Program-made: the position numbers and the translations under genes
In this document: positions 1-6,246 of the stretch, piece after piece
How positions within the stretch are numbered: the first letter of the stretch is position 1
Layout: every line of letters begins with the position of its first letter
Assembly (NCBI GenBank): GCA_903845315.1
Contig: CAIMWY010000435.1
Span: 1-8,702 of the forward strand
DNA: 8,702 nt
DNA from: an uncultured Burkholderiales bacterium
GTDB lineage: Bacteria > Pseudomonadota > Gammaproteobacteria > Burkholderiales > Burkholderiaceae
Direction of reading: 5' to 3'
The notes under the pieces: model-generated
The model's input: only the letters and a program-made list of their open reading frames with translations
Told to the model about the DNA's origin: nothing
Database searches by the model: none

Positions 1-1085
1 AAGACCGGTAGCACTTGTGAACCATGGGGGTCGGCGCGGCGGTCCATACGGGCGCGCACGGACCCTTCAACCACAGGGTTGACGATTTCTAAATGAGACG
101 GGTTGAATGCCAGTGACAGGTGAACCGGGCCACCAGCGGTGCTCACGTCGGAGCTGAAGCCTTGGTGGTACTTCACGTCGCCCGCAGGCAACTCTTCAGG
201 TGCTGTGTGGTCAAACTCGGCAAACAAGTCGGCCGGTAATTTGCCCATGGAGTTGACCAACACGTTGAGGCGGCCGCGATGGGCCATGCCAATGACGATC
301 TCCTGCACGCCTTTGGCTCCGGCGGATTGGATCAACTCGTCCATGGAAGCGATGAAGCTCTCTCCACCTTCGAGCGAGAAACGTTTTTGACCCACGTACT
401 TGGTGTGCAAAAAGCGCTCTAAGCCTTCGGCAGCGGTCAAGCGATCTAGGATGTGTTTTTTCTTGTCGGCATTGAAGTTGGGCTTGCTGCGAATGCTTTC
501 CAACTTCTGCTGCCACCAACGCTTTTCAGCTTGGTCGGTGGTGTACATGTACTCGGCGCCCAAAGTGCCGCAGTAGGTTTCGCGCAGTGCATTGAGCAAT
601 TCGCGCAAGGACATGCTGTTCTTGCCAAAAAAGGTGTTGCTGGTGTCAAACACGGTTTCTTGGTCGGCATCGGTGAAGCCGTAGAACGCGGGGTCAAGGT
701 CAGGAATGGCCGGACGCTCGGTGCGCTTTAAGGGGTCGAGGTCAGCCCAGCGTTGGCCGACGTTGCGGTAGGCTGCAATGAGTTGCTGTGCGGCAGTACG
801 CTTGCGGCCCATTTCGGCATCGGCGCTGGCCATGACCACCTTGGTGCCGCCCGCTTTGGCGCGTTCTGCAAACGCGTTGATGACCGGTAAATGGGGCACG
901 TCTTTGGCGTTGGTGCCGTCGACTGCGGGCACATGCTGCAGTGCGTCGAAATATTCACGCCAAGAATCTGGGACGCTGCCGGGGTTGGCCAAATAGTTCT
1001 CGTACATCTCTTCGACGTACGGAGCATTGCCTCCGAACAGGTAAGTGTTGCCTGAATAGGCTTGGAAGACGTTTGTCTCGCTCAT
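1..1085 (-). CDS. sucA: 2-oxoglutarate dehydrogenase E1 component, N-terminal part (3' end cut by window edge)
   Basis: Encodes the thiamine-diphosphate-dependent E1 subunit of the 2-oxoglutarate dehydrogenase complex, which decarboxylates 2-oxoglutarate and passes the succinyl group to E2 in the TCA cycle, in the cytoplasm. The first 361 codons are visible; the family is usually about 950 residues, so the rest, including the main thiamine-diphosphate site, lies beyond position 1. The frame is open throughout. The N-terminus (MSETNVFQAYSGNTYLFGGN, then the YVEEMYENYLANPGSVPDSW block) is the typical E1o peripheral-subunit-binding segment. Further on are GMAHRGRLNVLVN (His269), DVKYHQGFSSD (His307) and LAFNPSHLEIVNPVVEGSVR. 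His269 and His307 have the same spacing as the E. coli E1 active-site His260 and His298. The ATG at 1085 is preceded by GGAGGT seven bases upstream, which fixes the start. Its upstream neighbour is prpE on the same strand, 176 bases away. Betaproteobacteria often have gltA or sdh genes there instead. Confidence 0.95.
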   Translation of the reverse strand, partial: MSETNVFQAYSGNTYLFGGNAPYVEEMYENYLANPGSVPDSWREYFDALQHVPAVDGTNAKDVPHLPVINAFAERAKAGGTKVVMASADAEMGRKRTAAQQLIAAYRNVGQRWADLDPLKRTERPAIPDLDPAFYGFTDADQETVFDTSNTFFGKNSMSLRELLNALRETYCGTLGAEYMYTTDQAEKRWWQQKLESIRSKPNFNADKKKHILDRLTAAEGLERFLHTKYVGQKRFSLEGGESFIASMDELIQSAGAKGVQEIVIGMAHRGRLNVLVNSMGKLPADLFAEFDHTAPEELPAGDVKYHQGFSSDVSTAGGPVHLSLAFNPSHLEIVNPVVEGSVRARMDRRADPHGSQVLPV

Positions 1086-1092
1086 TGCGCTG

Positions 1093-1115
1093 ACCTCCGT
1101 TCCCCTTCAGGGAAC
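1093..1115 (-). promoter_or_regulatory. sucA ribosome binding site with hairpin abutting it
   Basis: On the minus strand, GGAGGT (1098-1093) lies seven bases before the sucA ATG. Directly upstream is a perfect inverted repeat, GTTCCC / GGGAAC (1115-1110 and 1104-1099), with a five-base loop. The hairpin ends at the first base before the Shine-Dalgarno. In the mRNA this would place a 6-bp stem against the ribosome landing site, where it could tune initiation or protect the 5' end. The repeat and RBS are read directly; a regulatory role is inferred. Confidence 0.45.
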
Positions 1116-1127
1116 ATTAGTTGGTTG

Positions 1128-1185
1128 AAAAAAACCTTCCGCGACACGGCTGAACCGATTGGCGGATGCGTTAGTGGCTGGAAGG
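1128..1185 (-). terminator. Putative intrinsic terminator between prpE and sucA
   Basis: Read on the minus strand, CCTTCC (1185-1180) pairs with GGAAGG (1140-1135), followed at once by seven T (1134-1128). The stem can be extended inward by GC/GC and AC/GT pairs around a bulged A and one C-C mismatch, leaving a large, partly structured loop. It lies about 77 bases after the prpE stop and about 43 bases before the sucA start. This fits a prpE terminator, or an attenuator in the sucA leader if sucA transcription starts upstream. The long loop makes it weaker than a classic terminator. Confidence 0.4.
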
Positions 1186-1261
1186 ACCTCAAAACACACA
1201 GGATTGTGCCATCGATCCACGGCTGTCCGCGATCTTTATTTTGCGAAGATTCAGCCTGGTG

Positions 1262-3157
1262 TCAGGCTATTTGGTCTTGGATTTGTTTGAGGGCAGTGGG
1301 ATCGTCGATGGTGGTCAGGTCGCCCGGATCACGCTTTTCGCACACCGCCTGAATGGCACGACGCAACAATTTACCGCTGCGTGTTTTAGGCAAGGCGGTG
1401 ACAAACAAAACACGCGATGGACGAGCCACCGCACCGAGTTGTGAGTCGACCACCTTCATGACTTCGCCTTCGAGCTTCAAGCGCGCGGCGGGGTCGTCCA
1501 AAGCAGAAGCGTCTTTGGCTATGGCAAAGGCCATGGCCACCTGCCCTTTGAGTTGATCGGCCACACCCACCACCGCCACTTCGGCGATGTTGGGATGGCT
1601 GGAAATGCTCTCTTCTATCTCGCGCGTGCCCAAGCGGTGGCCGGCCACATTGATCACATCGTCGGTACGGCCCAAAATGAAGAAGTAACCATCTTCGTCA
1701 CGAACCGCCCAGTCAAAAGTGCTATAGACCATTTTGTTAGGCACAGTGTTCCAGTAGGTGCTGACGAAGCGTTTGTCGTCACCCCAAATGGTTTGCAGGT
1801 TGCCTGGAGGCAAAGGGCCTTCGATGGTCAGCACGCCTTTTTGGTTGGCACCCGTTAACTCAAGGCCTGTTTGATCGTCCACCAACTTGACGTTATAGCC
1901 ATACACCGCTTTGCCAGGCGACCCAAACTTGCTAGGGGCTTTTTCCACACCATTGCAGATGGTCAAAATCGGCCAGCCGGTTTCGGTTTGCCAGTAGTTG
2001 TCGATGATGGCTTTGCCGTTGAGTCCTTCAGAAATCCACTTGGCGGTGGGTTCATCCAAGGGTTCACCTGCCAAGAACAGTGCCTGCAAGCTCGAGAGGT
2101 CGTATTTGGTGAGCAATGCCGGGTCTTGTTTTTTGAGCACACGAATGGCCGTCGGCGCGCTGAACATGACATTGACTTTGTACTTTTCAACCAAGCTCCA
2201 CCAGATACCACCATCAGGACGGATGGGAAGGCCTTCGTACATGATGGTGGCCATGCCCCCAATCAAAGGCCCGTAGATGATATAGCTGTGGCCCACCACC
2301 CAACCGATGTCGCTGGTGCAAAAAAAAGTGCCCCCGGGCTTGCCTTGGTATATGTTCGGAATGCTGGCCGCCAAGGCCACGGTGTAGCCCCCCGTGTCGC
2401 GCTGCACGCCTTTGGGTTTGCCCGTGGTGCCCGAGGTGTAGAGCGTGTAGCTCGGGTGGGTCGATTCCACCCATTCGCAAGGCACTTGCGTGTCCATGTG
2501 CTTGGCGCGCTCGCTGGCGTAGTCGATGTCGCGCCCCGCCACGGAGGTGAAGGCCGCAAGTTTGCGGTCGACCATGATCACATGGCTGGGTTTGTGCGTT
2601 GAGAGTTGGATCGCCTCGTCCAACAGGGGCTTGTAGGGCACGCCCTTGCCACCGCGCGAGCCAGCGTCCGCGCTGATGATGACTTTGGGCGACGCATCTT
2701 CAATGCGGGTGGCCAGCGAGTGGGAAGCAAAACCCCCAAACACCACCGAGTGGATGGCGCCAATGCGGACACAGGCCAGCATGGCAAACGCAGCCTCAGC
2801 GATCATGGGCATGTAAATCAACACGCGATCGCCTTTGACCACACCCAGATCTTTCAAAATGGCCGCCATGCGCTGCACCTCGGCATGCAAGTCACGGAAG
2901 GTGTAGGTTTTTTCTTGATTGGTTTCGGTCGACACAAAGATCAACGCAGGTTGGTCGGCGCGGTCTTTCAGGTGGCGGTCCACCGCGTTGTGGCAGAGGT
3001 TGGTGGTGCCGCCGACAAACCACTTGGCAAACGGTGGGTTGCTGTAATCACAGATTTGCTGGGGTGGTGTTTTCCAGTCGATGTGCTGGGCCTGTTCGGA
3101 CCAAAACGCATCGCGGTCCTCAATGGAACGGCGGTGAAAGTCTGCGTACGCAACCAT
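1262..3157 (-). CDS. prpE: Propionyl-CoA synthetase (propionate--CoA ligase)
   Basis: Cytoplasmic acyl-CoA synthetase of the ANL (acetyl-CoA synthetase) superfamily that activates propionate with ATP and CoA, via propionyl-AMP, to feed the 2-methylcitrate or methylmalonyl route. The product is 631 residues, normal for PrpE and a little shorter than Acs. In order it shows the N-terminal ACAS segment, the ATP/phosphate loop YTSGTTGKPKG (240-250), CTSDIGWVVGHSYIIYGPL, the A5 core DNYWQTETGWP (386-396), the hinge/A8 region GRTDDVINVAGHRLGTREIE (from about 495), and PKTRSGKLLRR near the end with Lys596, the catalytic lysine that is acylated in this family. TETGW rather than TETGG, and WVVGHSY rather than the WVTGHSY of Acs, favour propionate over acetate as substrate. 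That preference is inferred. The ATG at 3157 has AGGAGA seven bases upstream. The gene follows an isochorismatase-like gene and precedes sucA, all on the same strand. Confidence 0.93.
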   Translation of the reverse strand: MVAYADFHRRSIEDRDAFWSEQAQHIDWKTPPQQICDYSNPPFAKWFVGGTTNLCHNAVDRHLKDRADQPALIFVSTETNQEKTYTFRDLHAEVQRMAAILKDLGVVKGDRVLIYMPMIAEAAFAMLACVRIGAIHSVVFGGFASHSLATRIEDASPKVIISADAGSRGGKGVPYKPLLDEAIQLSTHKPSHVIMVDRKLAAFTSVAGRDIDYASERAKHMDTQVPCEWVESTHPSYTLYTSGTTGKPKGVQRDTGGYTVALAASIPNIYQGKPGGTFFCTSDIGWVVGHSYIIYGPLIGGMATIMYEGLPIRPDGGIWWSLVEKYKVNVMFSAPTAIRVLKKQDPALLTKYDLSSLQALFLAGEPLDEPTAKWISEGLNGKAIIDNYWQTETGWPILTICNGVEKAPSKFGSPGKAVYGYNVKLVDDQTGLELTGANQKGVLTIEGPLPPGNLQTIWGDDKRFVSTYWNTVPNKMVYSTFDWAVRDEDGYFFILGRTDDVINVAGHRLGTREIEESISSHPNIAEVAVVGVADQLKGQVAMAFAIAKDASALDDPAARLKLEGEVMKVVDSQLGAVARPSRVLFVTALPKTRSGKLLRRAIQAVCEKRDPGDLTTIDDPTALKQIQDQIA

Positions 3158-3190
3158 GCTGATGTCTCCTCTTATAACGTCGATCTGAAT

Positions 3191-3246
3191 TCATAATTAT
3201 GAGAAGACGCGACTTGCAGCAAGCTGACTTAAAGCGCTATTAGCGC
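3191..3246. promoter_or_regulatory. Palindrome cluster upstream of prpE (possible operator/promoter)
   Basis: Three short palindromes sit within 56 bases in the gap between the isochorismatase-like stop and the prpE RBS: TCATAATTATGA (3191-3202), CTTGC-A-GCAAG (3213-3223) and GCGCTA-T-TAGCGC (3234-3246). On the minus strand the first includes CATAAT, one mismatch from the -10 consensus. TTGCTG, a poor -35, lies 15 bases upstream of it, so a prpE promoter here is plausible but suboptimal. The last palindrome, followed by TTT on the minus strand, could instead be a weak terminator for the isochorismatase-like gene. Each palindrome alone could be chance; the clustering is the reason to list them. 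Confidence 0.35.
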
Positions 3247-3257
3247 GATGATTTCAA

Positions 3258-3860
3258 TTATTTAATCAGCGCTTGGATTTCTTTGAACGGGTCGGCCTCA
3301 GCCGTGCGCAACCATTCAAAGAGCACCATCTCGGTGGTCACCAGTTCAGCGCCCGCACCGGCCAAGCGGTCAAAAGCTGCATCGCGGTTGCGCTCGGTGC
3401 GCGAACCACAGGCGTCGGTCACCACCCAAACTTCAAATTCAGCCTCTAACAATTCAAGCGCCGTTTGCAACAAACACACGTGGGCTTCCACGCCAGCAAT
3501 GACGATGCTTTGTCGACTCGGGTCATGCGGCACGGCCTTTTGCAGGTGCTTGGGCAAGCTTCGCGCGTTGCCACCGGCAGCACGTGGCGCGGGACGCAAC
3601 ACCTCGATCAAACCATCGGCACAGGCACTGAAACTCATCTTAGGCAAGGTGCGTCGGCACAAGGCGCGCAATTCCGCAGGGTTTTGACCGAGTTTGTCTG
3701 GATTTTGCTCGGTGCCCCATGTGGGCACCTCCAACCAATGCGCACCTTGGGCTAAACGCATCGCATTGGTCAACACCAAATCGCCTTCGTGAATGGCAGG
3801 CATGAGGCGGCTTTGGTAATCCACCAGCACGAGTTGGGAGTCTTGGTCGTCGAGCAACAT
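3258..3860 (-). CDS. Isochorismatase-family cysteine hydrolase
   Basis: Member of the isochorismatase-like hydrolase fold (YcaC/ISOC-like), a cytoplasmic cysteine hydrolase of unknown substrate. Family members cleave amides, carbamates or isochorismate. From the chosen start the product is 200 residues and carries the expected catalytic triad: Asp14 in LVLVDYQSRLMPAI, Lys74 in LPKMSFSAC and Cys129 in GVEAHVCLLQTA. EQNPDKLGQ, TDACGSR, NRDAAFDRL and TTEMVLFEWLR are also family blocks. The frame stays open upstream to 3962, but those extra 34 residues are AT-rich and unlike the family N-terminus, so the ATG at 3860 is preferred. No good Shine-Dalgarno precedes that ATG, so the start is less certain than the identity. 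It lies 100 bases upstream of prpE on the same strand and diverges from the NlpC/P60 gene. Nothing shows a functional link to propionate metabolism. Confidence 0.85.
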   Translation of the reverse strand: MLLDDQDSQLVLVDYQSRLMPAIHEGDLVLTNAMRLAQGAHWLEVPTWGTEQNPDKLGQNPAELRALCRRTLPKMSFSACADGLIEVLRPAPRAAGGNARSLPKHLQKAVPHDPSRQSIVIAGVEAHVCLLQTALELLEAEFEVWVVTDACGSRTERNRDAAFDRLAGAGAELVTTEMVLFEWLRTAEADPFKEIQALIK

Positions 3861-3929
3861 ACACGGTATCCGTTGGGTTTGAAACGACCGACAGTATCGA
3901 CGATGTTCACCTTCATGAAACTGTGAGTC

Positions 3930-4014
3930 ACTATAGGAAATAATAAATTCAAATAAAATCAATAACTTACATTATGTATTTAAAAAAAAACTTAGAAATG
4001 GAGCGCGCTAGAAT
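3930..4014. promoter_or_regulatory. AT-rich divergent promoter region
   Basis: From 3937 to 4000 only nine of 64 bases are G or C, far below the surrounding genes. The stretch includes a run of nine A (3982-3990), which could act as an UP-element. On the minus strand TATAGT (3935-3930) is a one-mismatch -10 for the isochorismatase-like gene. On the plus strand TAGAAT (4009-4014) is a one-mismatch -10 for the NlpC/P60 gene. No convincing -35 stands at the right distance from either, so these are candidate promoters only. Confidence 0.4.
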
Positions 4015-4020
4015 GCGGTG

Positions 4021-4569
4021 ATGTTCAAACATGCCCTCCTCGTCCTTTGCTGTGTTGCCAGCGCCCATGCCGCGCCTAGCAACAATGCAGCCGACGACAT
4101 TGAGCGCTACCTGGCTGAGCGTGGTGTGCTGGCGCAAATGGCGCAGCTGCGGGATTCGGTGGGCGGCAAAGCGTCTGAACTGGTGGTCAATGCCATGGGT
4201 TTTTTGGGTGTGCCCTACCGCCGAGGTGGCACCGAAGCCGACACAGGTTTTGATTGCAGCGGCTTTGTGCGCTCGATGTTCGAGCAAAGTGTCGGATTGG
4301 TCTTACCCCGCCGTGCCCGCGACCAAGCGGCGGTGACCGAAAAAATCGACAAAAAAGACCTGGAACCTGGCGACTTGGTGTTTTTCAACACCATGCGACA
4401 AACTTTCAGCCATGTGGGTATTTATGTGGGCGATAACAAGTTCATCCACTCGCCCAAACCCGGACAGCAAGTGCGGGTCGAAGACATGCGTCAAGCCTAT
4501 TGGGAACGCCGCTTCACAGGCGCTCGGCGCGTGCCGGCTTCTGAGAAAACCGACACGTCTACTCACTGA
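4021..4569 (+). CDS. Secreted NlpC/P60-family cell-wall peptidase
   Basis: Predicted periplasmic cysteine peptidase that cuts peptide bonds in peptidoglycan stems or cross-links. The 182-residue product begins with a Sec signal peptide (MFKHALLVLCCVASAHA, likely cleaved before APS). No lipobox is evident, because the residue before each early Cys is not Gly, Ala or Ser. A short helical linker (about 25-55) leads into the NlpC/P60 domain. Cys79 in FDCSGF, His131 in SHVGIYVGD and His143 in FIHSP form the catalytic triad, with spacing close to that of E. coli Spr/MepS. LPRRARDQ and LEPGDLVFF are also typical blocks. The start could be GTG at 4018, one codon earlier. Neither start has a well-placed Shine-Dalgarno, and a TAGAAT -10 ends just six bases before the ATG, so a leaderless message is possible. 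The gene converges on the pseudouridine-synthase-like gene. Confidence 0.9.
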   Translation: MFKHALLVLCCVASAHAAPSNNAADDIERYLAERGVLAQMAQLRDSVGGKASELVVNAMGFLGVPYRRGGTEADTGFDCSGFVRSMFEQSVGLVLPRRARDQAAVTEKIDKKDLEPGDLVFFNTMRQTFSHVGIYVGDNKFIHSPKPGQQVRVEDMRQAYWERRFTGARRVPASEKTDTSTH

Positions 4570-4590
4570 AGCATCACGCGCTTGCAGCGA

Positions 4591-4618
4591 GGCTTGGTTT
4601 GCACACAGCCAAACAGCC
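4591..4618. terminator. Hairpin between convergent genes (weak bidirectional terminator?)
   Basis: GGCT and GTTTG on the left pair with CAAAC and AGCC on the right, with a two-base TG bulge and an eight-base loop. This is the only structure in the 48-base gap between the NlpC/P60 stop and the stop of the convergent gene, which it touches. No T-run follows on either strand, so it is not a standard Rho-independent terminator. It may only stabilise 3' ends. Confidence 0.3.
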
Positions 4619-5403
4619 TAGAAACGTTCGTTACTGGCCATGTAGCGCCAACTTCCGGGCTCCAACTCACCCAAGTTGACCCGACCCAAACGCAGGCGTC
4701 GTAACGCCAACATCTCAAGCCCCGCCAATTCGCACAGGTAAGACGCCAGCCCCAAGTGCGATCCCTTCACCGCCAAACGCAGCTTGCTGCGCTCGGGCGA
4801 TGAACTGCTGAGACTGAGCTTGGCTTGTGGCAGACGATGACGCTCGTCCTTTAAAGCACGTTCGATGGGTCGCAGCTGGTCGGACGTGACCTCGCCCGTC
4901 ACATCCACCATCAGCTCGTGCTCCATGGTGGCCATGTCTTCCATCAATTTACGCTGAGTGCGCCAGTCTTGGGTGTACACCACCAAACCGCTGGCCCCTT
5001 GCTCCAGCGGCACGCTGAACTGCAAACCTCTGAAATGCGGTTTGAGCAGGCGCACCCCACTGTGGTCATGCGCGCTGTGATGGGCGGGGTTCAAGAGGCT
5101 GAGAGCGTTCTTGGGGGCCGATTTTTGTGCTTTGTGAGCCGAGGGTTTGGTGTCCTCGCGGCCATCCAGCCAGTCGGCAGGTTTGCAAAGAATCAACGTG
5201 ACGGACGTCAGGTTGAGCAAACTGGCGTCTTTGTCGATGCTGACCTGCTGGGTGCTCACGCGGTGCTGGGGTTCTTCGACCACCACGCCATCTAGCATGA
5301 CCCAACCGCCCTCGATGTATTGCTCGGCCTCGCGGCGTGAACAGGCACGCAATTGCATGACGCGTTTGGACAGGCGTTCGCCGTCAGAAGATGTGGATTG
5401 CAT
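4618..5403 (-). CDS. S4-domain pseudouridine synthase-like protein (RsuA/RluF type), catalytic Asp replaced
   Basis: A 261-residue protein of the RsuA/RluB/RluF type, a family that converts uridine to pseudouridine in rRNA or tRNA. An N-terminal S4 RNA-binding domain is clear (about 10-58: ERLSKRV, ACSRREAEQYIEGGWVMLDG, EEPQHRVS). Next are LILCKPADW, a family block, then a poorly conserved Lys/Ser/His-rich insert (about 83-115), then the region aligning with the catalytic motif. The family reads (G/A)RLDxxxxGL with Asp as the nucleophile. Here it is VPLEQGASGLVVYTQD, so Arg and Asp become Pro132 and Glu134, with the downstream Gly-Leu in register. The protein may therefore bind RNA without modifying it. 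The frame extends to 5466, but MQSTSS at 5403 fits the family N-terminus. No strong RBS is seen; GTG at 5421 is an alternative. It is divergent from the VOC gene, 61 bases away. Confidence 0.82.
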   Translation of the reverse strand: MQSTSSDGERLSKRVMQLRACSRREAEQYIEGGWVMLDGVVVEEPQHRVSTQQVSIDKDASLLNLTSVTLILCKPADWLDGREDTKPSAHKAQKSAPKNALSLLNPAHHSAHDHSGVRLLKPHFRGLQFSVPLEQGASGLVVYTQDWRTQRKLMEDMATMEHELMVDVTGEVTSDQLRPIERALKDERHRLPQAKLSLSSSSPERSKLRLAVKGSHLGLASYLCELAGLEMLALRRLRLGRVNLGELEPGSWRYMASNERF

Positions 5404-5464
5404 GAGAGAGATGTATTTCACCAAGGTACGCTGAAAGCGCAGGCCCCAATGGTAAGGTGTGCCC

Positions 5465-6172
5465 ATGAAAACACAGATGGATCACTTGGTGGTGTTGGCC
5501 CCCAACTTGGAAATGGGCGTGCAATGGTGTGAGACCACCTTGGGTGTGACACCCGGCCCTGGCGGCGAACACGAAAAATACGGCACCCACAACCGCCTCT
5601 TCAAAATTGCCACCCCGAACTACCCCACCGCGTATTTGGAAATCATCGCCATCAACCCCCATGCGGTGCGGCCCAAAAAAATGCAGCCGACGCGTTGGTT
5701 TGACATGGACGATGCCACCCTGCAAGCTGCCGTCAAAACCGAGCCACGTTTGGCGCACTTTGTGGTCAATACCCACGACATGCAAGCCGCGCGAATGGCA
5801 CTACGCATGCAAGGCATTGACCGTGGGCCAGCGGTGTCGGCCAGCCGCCGCACCTCCAAAGGCGTGTTGAACTGGCAGATCAGCGTGCGTGCTGACGGCC
5901 AACGTCTGTTCGACGGCGCCCTGCCCAGCCTCATTCAATGGGGCAAGCCCGAAGCCACCGACCCGATGCGCCTGCACCCCCGCAACACGCTGCCACGTTC
6001 GGGCGTGAGTTTGCAAAGTCTGACCGTGACGCACCCCAGCGCCGCCAAGTTGCAAGCCGCTTATGAGGCCATCGGCTTGGAGGGTGTGGCCGTGTCTGAA
6101 GGCACGCCCAACTTGCTGGCCAAGCTGCAAACGCCCAAAGGTTTGGTGCAGCTGCAAAGCTTTGGCGTTTGA
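5465..6172 (+). CDS. VOC-superfamily (glyoxalase-like domain) protein
   Basis: A 235-residue cytoplasmic protein of the vicinal-oxygen-chelate superfamily, closest in pattern to the glyoxalase-like domain group (Glyoxalase_3 type). The N-terminus MDHLVVLAPNLEMGVQWCETTLGV is the usual first beta-alpha element. GGEHEKYGTHNRLFKI follows, then TAYLEIIAINP. His7 and Glu59, with His36 or His42, are candidate metal ligands, by position only. A second, weaker VOC-like half appears at about 180-235 (GVSLQSLTVTHPSAAKL to LVQLQSF). The reaction and substrate cannot be told from sequence; the superfamily includes lyases, dioxygenases and resistance proteins. The ATG at 5465 is chosen because AAGG lies seven bases upstream; a GTG two codons earlier is less likely. 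It converges on the MFS gene. Confidence 0.83.
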   Translation: MKTQMDHLVVLAPNLEMGVQWCETTLGVTPGPGGEHEKYGTHNRLFKIATPNYPTAYLEIIAINPHAVRPKKMQPTRWFDMDDATLQAAVKTEPRLAHFVVNTHDMQAARMALRMQGIDRGPAVSASRRTSKGVLNWQISVRADGQRLFDGALPSLIQWGKPEATDPMRLHPRNTLPRSGVSLQSLTVTHPSAAKLQAAYEAIGLEGVAVSEGTPNLLAKLQTPKGLVQLQSFGV

Positions 6173-6196
6173 GTGGTGCTTGTGCGGCGAGGCTGA

Positions 6197-6218
6197 GCGC
6201 TTTTCACGCACAAAGCGC
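6197..6218. terminator. Inverted repeat between convergent VOC and MFS genes
   Basis: GCGCTTT (6197-6203) and AAAGCGC (6212-6218) form a perfect 7-bp stem with an eight-base loop, in the 74-base gap between the two convergent stops. A second copy of AAAGCGC (6225-6231) could form an alternative stem with the same left arm. The gap has no other gene. The stem ends are not followed by T-runs, so this is a terminator-like hairpin rather than a textbook terminator. It could serve both strands. Confidence 0.4.
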
Positions 6219-6246
6219 GGCGCTAAAGCGCACAGCTGCCAGAATT

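Noticed and set aside
1871..3196. Two long plus-strand open frames (1871-2602 and 2606-3196) opposite prpE
   Set aside because: They are antisense to a clear prpE with all family motifs, and their translations are His/Arg/Gly-rich with no recognisable domain. They are expected shadows of biased codon use.
3770..3952. Short minus-strand frame starting MNLLFPIVTH (internal MKVNIVDTVG) overlapping the isochorismatase start
   Set aside because: It enters the hydrolase gene in another frame and turns into low-plausibility sequence; no good RBS and no recognisable domain. A frameshifted real N-terminus was considered, but the hydrolase is complete without it.
3861..3962. 34-residue N-terminal extension of the isochorismatase-like protein
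   Set aside because: The DNA is AT-rich promoter-like sequence, the residues do not resemble the family N-terminus, and the family Asp is normally 10-15 residues from the start, as with ATG 3860.
4029..4056. Possible lipoprotein signal (Cys10/Cys11) in the NlpC/P60 protein
   Set aside because: The residue before Cys10 is Leu and before Cys11 is Cys, not the Gly/Ala/Ser needed for a lipobox. An ordinary signal peptide ending in AHA fits better.
5404..5466. Upstream 21-residue extension of the pseudouridine-synthase-like gene to ATG 5466
   Set aside because: It would overlap the start of the divergent VOC gene, leave no room for either promoter, and add residues not expected before the S4 domain.
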